From assembly GCA_012295275.1 (NCBI GenBank), contig CM022674.1:1481677-1545676 (forward strand): 64,000 bases of DNA. Direction: 5' to 3'. The translations under genes and the position numbers were made by a program. The notes beneath the pieces are model-generated. The model saw only the letters and a list, made by a program, of their open reading frames with translations. It was not told the DNA's origin and searched no databases. The DNA comes from Chrysomallon squamiferum (Eukaryota > Mollusca > Gastropoda > Neomphalida > Peltospiridae). Shown piece by piece: positions 56,906 to 64,000 of this stretch (positions are counted from its first letter, which is position 1; each line of letters begins with the position of its first letter).

Positions 56906-58146
56906 GTAGTTTTAACATGCCGTTTACTTCAGACTGTCACTTGGTCAGCTGTATTACATGCATGCACGTGCACTAATACACACACACACGTACACTAATA
57001 TATACACACACATACAGTCAAATAAAGTATAGATTTGCAAAAGTATGTACAAGAATAACACATTCACGTTATATTCATATATACACATATTTACAAAGAA
57101 TATACACACAGACACACACACACACACACAGACATGCATCTTGTGAAAGATCTTTCTCTTATAGTGTACACAGATTAGCTTTATTGTAGCAGAGTAAATA
57201 GAGACATAGATAATCTTCATACATCCGTATTAGATTAAAAAGCTTAATTAAATAGGTTAAACCAAAAAAAAATATTAGATACAAAATTTATTGAAACTTT
57301 CATACCTTGCTTTGTGTTACCTATCATAATGTTTTAAAAACTCGTTTTCATGACAGAAGAAGTTAATTTTTAAAAACATTAATTTTAAAAAATTTCCAGT
57401 TAGTTTTTAAACTGATTTATTTAAAAAAAGAAAAGAATTAACATTTTCTGAAATATTAAAAACTCTTAGCATAATTTATAATTATGGTAAAAATAGTGTT
57501 TATTTTTATCAGTTGTATTGCAGCTAGCATCTCGTGCTGTCACATGACTGCTTGTGATGTCAGAGGTCAGCATTCAAAGGTCATAATTTATCACTACCTT
57601 CAGTAACACAGACATAATTAAGTTTCATTGTAACAAGTCCTCTCCTAGTTAATATGGACATATTAAATTTTTTTAACTGATAAATTTTTTTTGTTTGTTT
57701 GTTGAAAAACATGTCTAACTGAAACTGGCTAAGTAACATTGTGTTACAGGTATTAATGGTCATTAAAATTCAGTTTAAAAAAAAATAAAAACAACAACAA
57801 ATTGATAATTAACAATTTTAAAAATAAAAATAATAATTTGATCCTTAAAATGTCTTGTTCATTGAATATTTATTAAATTTCTGTTTACTTTTTTCACATG
57901 CATTCTGTTAGTTAATACATTTGTTTGAAAACTGCCAGTATATATATATATATAAATAAAAAAAAAAAATAATAATAATAAAAAATTAAAACGTTTATTA
58001 AATGTCATTTTGATTCAACAAACATTATTAATTTATGCTAGAACAATATTATCACATTCTATAAAAGTAAAAAAATTATTTATGAATGTTTATGTGTAAG
58101 CAAGATGAAATAATTACTTGATTCTAAAATTATATCTCATTTTCTT

Positions 58147-58150
<4 letters not shown>

Positions 58151-58189
<39 letters not shown>

Positions 58190-58409
58190 ACTATTATTAT
58201 TATTATTATTATAAATATTACTACTGTTATTAACTTAGTATTTATACTGTTAAACAGGGTCTGCAGATATTGTAAAAACTTTTAACTATAAGCTGACCAA
58301 TGTGGGGGGGGGAGAAATACAATTTCATTGAATCTTTTTATTTATTTATTTGTATTTTTTATTTTAAAAAATTTATGTGTAAGAAAATGTATAATAAAAT
58401 GTGAAAGCT

Positions 58410-58457
<48 letters not shown>

Positions 58458-58828
58458 AATATATATAGATATATGGACACTATTAAATTCTGTTTCACAT
58501 CGCGGTGCATTTTCTGGAACTGACAAATAAGTGTTGATTTAAAAAAAGAAATGTCAAGATAATGTTTTCTTTTAATGCAGTGCTGTTGTTTATTTATTTT
58601 TATTTTTTATTTTATTTTTTATTTTTATTGTTTTGCTGTGAGCCACTTTTCATTTCAATTTTAAATTTATGAGAAGAAATTACAATAAAAGCTGGTCTGA
58701 AGAATTTAAATTTTCTTGAATTTTTCTTTAAGTAATAACAAAAATGTTTATTACATAGATTATTTGCAGGTTCAAACTATTGAAATAAAAAAAATTGGTT
58801 TAACCCATGCCATATTACAGATATCATG

Positions 58829-58860
<32 letters not shown>
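58151..58860 (+). repeat. ATT and GT microsatellites
   Basis: (ATT)n at 58151-58212, (GT)n at 58411-58448 and 58833-58860. Confidence 0.9.
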
Positions 58861-58863
<3 letters not shown>

Positions 58864-61389
58864 GTTGGGTGTGTGCATACAAACCTGTACACATACCTCA
58901 TCAAGCTGGGACCTTGGTAGAAGGGTATATTACACAGTCACGAAAACACACATGTGAACACACATTCATAACTAGCTATTAAGCTGTAGTCTTGGTACAT
59001 GAGTATATTACTATCCCAAGTTAAATATGCTCTATACTAAACTAAATTTCATAACTTAAAAAGTTTCAGTATAGTTACTCAGATTATGAAAACTGAATTA
59101 TGGGAAGGAATAATAATAATTACTAGAAAATGAAAACAAATTAAAAAAGAGAGAAAATATATAAACAAATAAATAAAATGTAGAAAATGCCCTTGATTGT
59201 TAACAATCAAATAAAGTAGGGGAAATTGATAGAAAGAATGCATCACACACATGCACATTCCTGCAGTCACAGGGTTATATCCCATTCTAGACAGTGCTCC
59301 ACCACTGGTCATCAAAAAATCTATGTGTGCTTGTTTGTTGTTGAGATAAACCTAAAATATACAGTGCTAAAAATAGAAAACAACTATCAGAATTACAAAG
59401 TATTTTTATTTTATCTATGACAGAAAATGAAATACTTGTTGAAATCTATGTTTTAACTTTAATATGGCATGGGATTTTTATAAAATATTGTTTAACATCT
59501 TTAATGTGGTATATGTATAAAAAAAAAATACATACAACAATTTTAATTCTTATTTACTGCCTTTGTATTTATATTCATGACTTTTGCAGTAGATGAATGA
59601 TAAACATTTTAACTTTTAAACAAGATCAAAGATTTTATTGTTTTTAATTTTTTAACTTTATTTTTATTATTATTTGTTTTTAAATTCTGATATGACTGAA
59701 CATTGAATAAACCAAGCAATTAAATTTTAGCTGTAAAAAGTAGCAAAATTTAAATGTAGATCATTTTTTAATATTCTAAGTTTTGGATAGCTGAAAAATT
59801 CCTTGATGGAGAATTTTTTTTATTTTAGTTGCTTGAAATGTAAATAAAAAAATAGGATTGAAAGATGAAGACATTTTTAGGATCAACCAAAAAAAAAAAA
59901 TAAAATGTTTCTTATATTTTATTTTATTAAAATTTCCCTTTTTAAAATAAACAAAAACATAATAATGTAGTAATAACAATAATAATAACCAAAAACAAAA
60001 ATGGCAGATGGAAACAGTTTGGGAAATTCAAAATAATACGTGAAAATAATAATTTAATAAAACATGAATGTTACTTGTACATTTACCAAAATTATATATT
60101 TTTTTTCTATTTTATTAAAAATTGTTTATTATATCTTACTTTTTAAAATATTGGAGAATTTTAACGATTTTCCACCCCCAAAAAAAATAGTTTGAGGACC
60201 ATACATATGTTACTATTGTTGTTTTTTCTTACAAGTTTTAGAAGCTCTTTTCTTCATGTTTGAAACATAAACATAAATAGGAGTCTAAACACAGAAATAT
60301 CTGTGATATGTAATTATATTATATATATATTGGTTAGAAAAAAAAAGGCACATTTAAAAATGAAAAACAAATAAATAAATAAAAATTTATAATAATAAAA
60401 AAATAATAATGTTATATAATCTTTCCATGACATCTTGTGTGTGTGTTTTTATTGAAACAAAACAGGATTTTCATTTCATAGATTTTACATGTAAGTCTTG
60501 TAAATACCAGATTAACTTAATTTGTAAATATAAAATAAAGAAAATAGAAAATAAAATAAAATAAATAGTAATAAAAAAAGGGATAATTTTTATCCAAAGC
60601 TTTATTTTCTAACTAGAAAAATAAAAATAAAAATAAATAAAAATTGACTGCAAGTGAACTGTCTTCTTCTTATTATTATTTTATTACTTTATTTATTATT
60701 TTATTTATTTTATTTTTATATTACTTTTATATATATATATTTTTTTTTTTTTTTGTTTTGCCAGCTTAAGCATCTTTGTGATTCAAACATTGTTTTTGTG
60801 TGATTGTGGAAAATATTGTCTGCAAAAGTAATTTTTCTAAATCAAGGTCTACCAAATGTGGAGATCATGGTGTCTGTAAATTCACTTTAGAATATTTCAG
60901 ACTTCATATTCTCTTTCTAAAACAATACTTTCATATTAATAATTAAAAAAAAAAAAAAAAAAAAAAAGAAAATAAAAGATAAAAGAAAAGAAAAGTTTAA
61001 AATAATAAAGAAAATAAAGAATTAACAAAACAATATTCAGAAATACCAACTCGACAGTTATTCTGTTGGTACATTTTTAAAATTTGTCTAGATCTCAAAT
61101 TCTCAGTAAATGAATATTTACTGATAATCTTTAATAATAATAATAATAATAATTAATTAATTAAGCTTCCTCACACAGAAATGAATAAAAAAAAAAACAA
61201 GATGTGAAGCTGAGCGGTGAGAAATCTTCATTACGTGCGTAGTTTGGTCATGTCATATGCTTTGTGTATCATTTGTTTTAAAACACGTGATGAATTCTCG
61301 TTTATTGCTGGCAGCATTTTATGTAACAAATGTACATTTATTTTTTCAGAACATGATGTATATTTTCTCTCCTGTATAGAGTGTTAAGA

Positions 61390-61485
61390 TGTATATAGCT
61401 GTTGACACTTGCATGATGTGATAACTTCAATGGAATAAATGTATATACATGAGTATGAATATGTCGTTGGTGTCGTTTGTTTATT
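61390..61485 (+). terminator. distal polyadenylation site (alternative)
   Basis: AATAAA at 61434-61439 with a GU-rich element TCGTTGGTGTCGTTTG near 61463-61478, and TGTATATA words at 61390-61397 and 61440-61447. Its downstream element is as good as that of the proximal site. Use would give a 3' UTR of about 7.4 kb, or it may belong to an unrelated transcript. Confidence 0.4.
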
Positions 61486-61509
61486 TTGCTACTTCGTGTT
61501 GCTGCTGCT

Positions 61510-61735
61510 GCTGATGATGATGATGATGGATATAAACTGATCTTTATTGATGATGATGGTCATGAAGTGATCACAATCATGTGAAAATAATGATTTAAGA
61601 ATTAGAATGATGTTGCGACTTGATGATTATAACAGTGATGGTGACTGATGATTATAATGATTATAAAGATGATGGTTGCCTGATGATGATTGTGACAGTA
61701 ATGATGATGATGATGATGATGATGATTGTGTTATT
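61510..61735 (+). repeat. GAT-rich trinucleotide cluster
   Basis: GCT/GAT repeat at 61500-61530, scattered TGATGATTATAA units, and (GAT)n at 61698-61727. Lies just downstream of the distal poly(A) candidate. Confidence 0.85.
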
Positions 61736-61790
61736 TTGTAGTCTTACAGCTCTGTTAATAATGACACTAAATAAACAGTATATATAAAAC

Positions 61791-61821
<31 letters not shown>

Positions 61822-62499
61822 TTTTTAAATCTCATCAGGACTACAGATAATGTCAAATAACAATTTACTTGGCTCTGTCATCTTTAGCAGTTCCATCATT
61901 TCATCACATATCACTGGATGCATTTTCCCCTACCCATGGGAAGGAGAACATACAAAATCCTCTTGCCACTAATTTCTTTTTTTTACTCTTCCAGCTCATT
62001 AACCCACCTGCTAACACAATGCCACAAAACCACAGATTAGAAATATGTTTAATCTGTCATCAAGAAAAAACAGTTCTTCTGTTTCTCAGATACTTGGCAT
62101 CCTGGCTCAAATCTCTCCACTCATTTCTCAGTTTAAGGTAAAAAAAAAAACAGTGACTCAAGTTTATCGATCTCTTTAGCAGATCACTTTGCTTAAGAAC
62201 TGATGAAACGAAGGCTGTGATCATTTTATAATTGTGCTGTCTCTGGGGTGGAACACACAAAATATCCTTTACTGCTAGTAAAACAATTAAAATGCTGCAG
62301 TTGGTTTATTTATTATCTACTTAATTCTTGACCTATAATAAATTAAAGATGTGTTGAATACATTGTTAAATGAAATTTTTTCTCTCGTGTAATTGTCATA
62401 CAAAATACTTGGTTTATCATTACTTTCATCATACCAAAAAAAATCTGGTTTATCATTTAATCATTATAAAAGGTAATAAAAAAAATTATATCATTTAAT

Positions 62500-62530
<31 letters not shown>

Positions 62531-63862
62531 AATCATTTATTATATAATCATTATAGTTAAAAATCTGTTTGATCAGTCTAATCATACTACAAAAGATGAA
62601 ACATTACTGAATGAAATGTCTGCCTATTGGGTAAATGAATTATTTATTTATATATATATATATAAATATATTTTTTTTTTGTGGAATTGTAAAACAAACC
62701 TTATTCTCTACAATCAGTCATTATTTAGCTGCAAAAGATCTTTATATATATATATATATATATATTTAGTGCAGTTGCCTCCAGGCAAGAAAGACATACA
62801 TTTCCTTTTAATCAGACTGTTGAAAATTGTCCATCATTTCTTTGTCACTTCAAGCTTACAAAAACCACCGTAACATTACAAACGATGTTTCATTACAAAT
62901 TGTGTAAATCAGCAGTTCCCAAAAGGACATTATAATTTCCTTGGTGCCAGTGGCAATTTCTGAAGAGCTATAAAGATAATTAATTTACAGTTAATTCTAG
63001 TGTTTACTAAATGTGCACTGTAAATCAAAATCTTCCCAGACTTGTGGAATGGTTTATTACGCTACAGGAATTTCTGGACAGGAAGACAAGCAGGGAATTA
63101 TAAGGGCAATGGCATGTCAAATTATGGAAATCATGAGGTATAAATAAAAAAAAAGAATAATTAAAAAAAGACAAAAAAACAATTTAATTCAACGTATATT
63201 TATTATAGGAGTACATACATATATAAAAACCAAAAAAATACATTTGCATATGACCAGAAAGAAAACAAAAATATGGCTTCACGCTAGATAACAATGAATA
63301 AAATACAAATATATATTCATGCAACAAAATAGGTGAGTATAAATCATAATACATGATATCTGCAATAATTAACACAAAACGCCCTCAGTTTGTAGGGCTA
63401 AAAAAAATCCAACAAGTAAATGAAAGAAAAAGTTTGTGCTTTTGAAACATTTGAAAATAAACTGCAGTTGAATGCAGAAATGGGAAAATATAAAAAATGT
63501 ATTTTGAAATTTATCCACACTGTTATGGATGCTCTTTTAAAACCTGTTCTGGACATCAATTCGACATCAAGTCTTTTCGTGTTGCTAGTTGTTTCGGAAG
63601 CACAGACGAACATACTGCATTTTTTACAATGTCTTACTGAGTGTGCGTGTTTTAATGGTATGGCTTGTAGTAGTGGTGGGTGCTGTCATCGGACAAATTC
63701 TGACATTAAATGAGTATTTATAAAGTGAAAAAAAAAAAAAAAAAAAATTAAAAACTGTCTATAAAGGTAAAATAAATGCTAGTACCATGCTTGGCTTTGA
63801 CCTGAAACAATCCTGAACAAAATGTGACAAATCTACTTGGCAAATTACAGCTCTCTTCAAAT

Positions 63863-63893
<31 letters not shown>

Positions 63894-64000
63894 AATAATA
63901 ATAAAAAATATATAAGAAAGAAAAGAAAAGAAATTGATTTATCATGGCCTTATCATTGTAAATAAGACGTAAACTGGCAAATTTGACTCTACTGGAATCT

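Larger units (their letters stand above)
56906..64000. other. downstream region without recognisable genes
   Basis: AT-rich, with many A/T runs, ATT repeats (58151-58212), GT tracts (58411-58448, 58833-58860), poly(A) (60944-60967, 61789-61819) and GAT repeats (61510-61730). No spliced or intact gene was recognised. If the distal poly(A) site is used, the part up to about 61460 is 3' UTR. Confidence 0.75.

Noticed and set aside
1-64000. Search for tRNA, rRNA, reverse transcriptase or transposase sequences
   Set aside because: No reading frame with recognisable transposon protein motifs and no convincing cloverleaf or rRNA segment was seen by eye; a covariance-model and repeat-library scan would be decisive.

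Overview
This is eukaryotic, almost certainly animal, genomic DNA. It carries most of one large gene on the + strand: an orthologue of SPEN (split ends / SHARP / MINT), the nuclear transcriptional co-repressor with N-terminal RRM domains and a C-terminal SPOC domain. Nineteen coding exons can be followed from 10426 to the stop codon at 53997-53999. All junctions are GT-AG and all phases agree: 15,229 coding bases, giving 5,075 codons plus the stop and the last base of one incoming codon. The first exon(s), with the start codon, promoter and front half of RRM1, are not visible and probably lie upstream of base 1. The AT-rich introns full of microsatellites and diverged minisatellites, plus a very long spen with a polyQ tract, suggest an invertebrate. 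A lophotrochozoan such as a mollusc is my guess; the sequence does not prove it.

Layout. 1-10425: long upstream intron of simple repeats with a few islands of ordinary complexity. 10426-10680: second half of RRM1. 10681-24673: a 14 kb intron made largely of microsatellites and several diverged minisatellites. 24674-29993: exons for the Arg/Ser-rich linker and the start of RRM2. 31207-31809: rest of RRM2. 34145-34936: RRM3. 35902-36892: RRM4. 37379-47911: a short linker exon and one giant 10,193-base exon encoding about 3,400 residues of disordered, Lys/Glu/Ser-rich protein. 48247-52026: Gln/Pro/His-rich exons including a polyQ tract. 52265-53999: three phase-0 exons encoding the SPOC domain. 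54000 to about 56880 (possibly to about 61460) is the 3' UTR. The remainder is AT-rich intergenic DNA with no convincing gene.

Function. In characterised SPEN proteins the RRMs bind structured RNA and the SPOC domain binds phosphorylated SMRT/NCoR-type co-repressor tails, coupling RNA or transcription factors (such as RBPJ/Su(H)) to histone deacetylation. The SPOC basic-patch residues known from human SHARP are conserved here. No second protein-coding gene, RNA gene, intact transposon or new enzymatic system was recognised. The most unusual items are two intronic minisatellites that begin within about 0-5 bases of a splice donor, one with a higher-order repeat; a 12-copy heptapeptide repeat inside the giant exon; and several non-repetitive intronic islands that could be regulatory.
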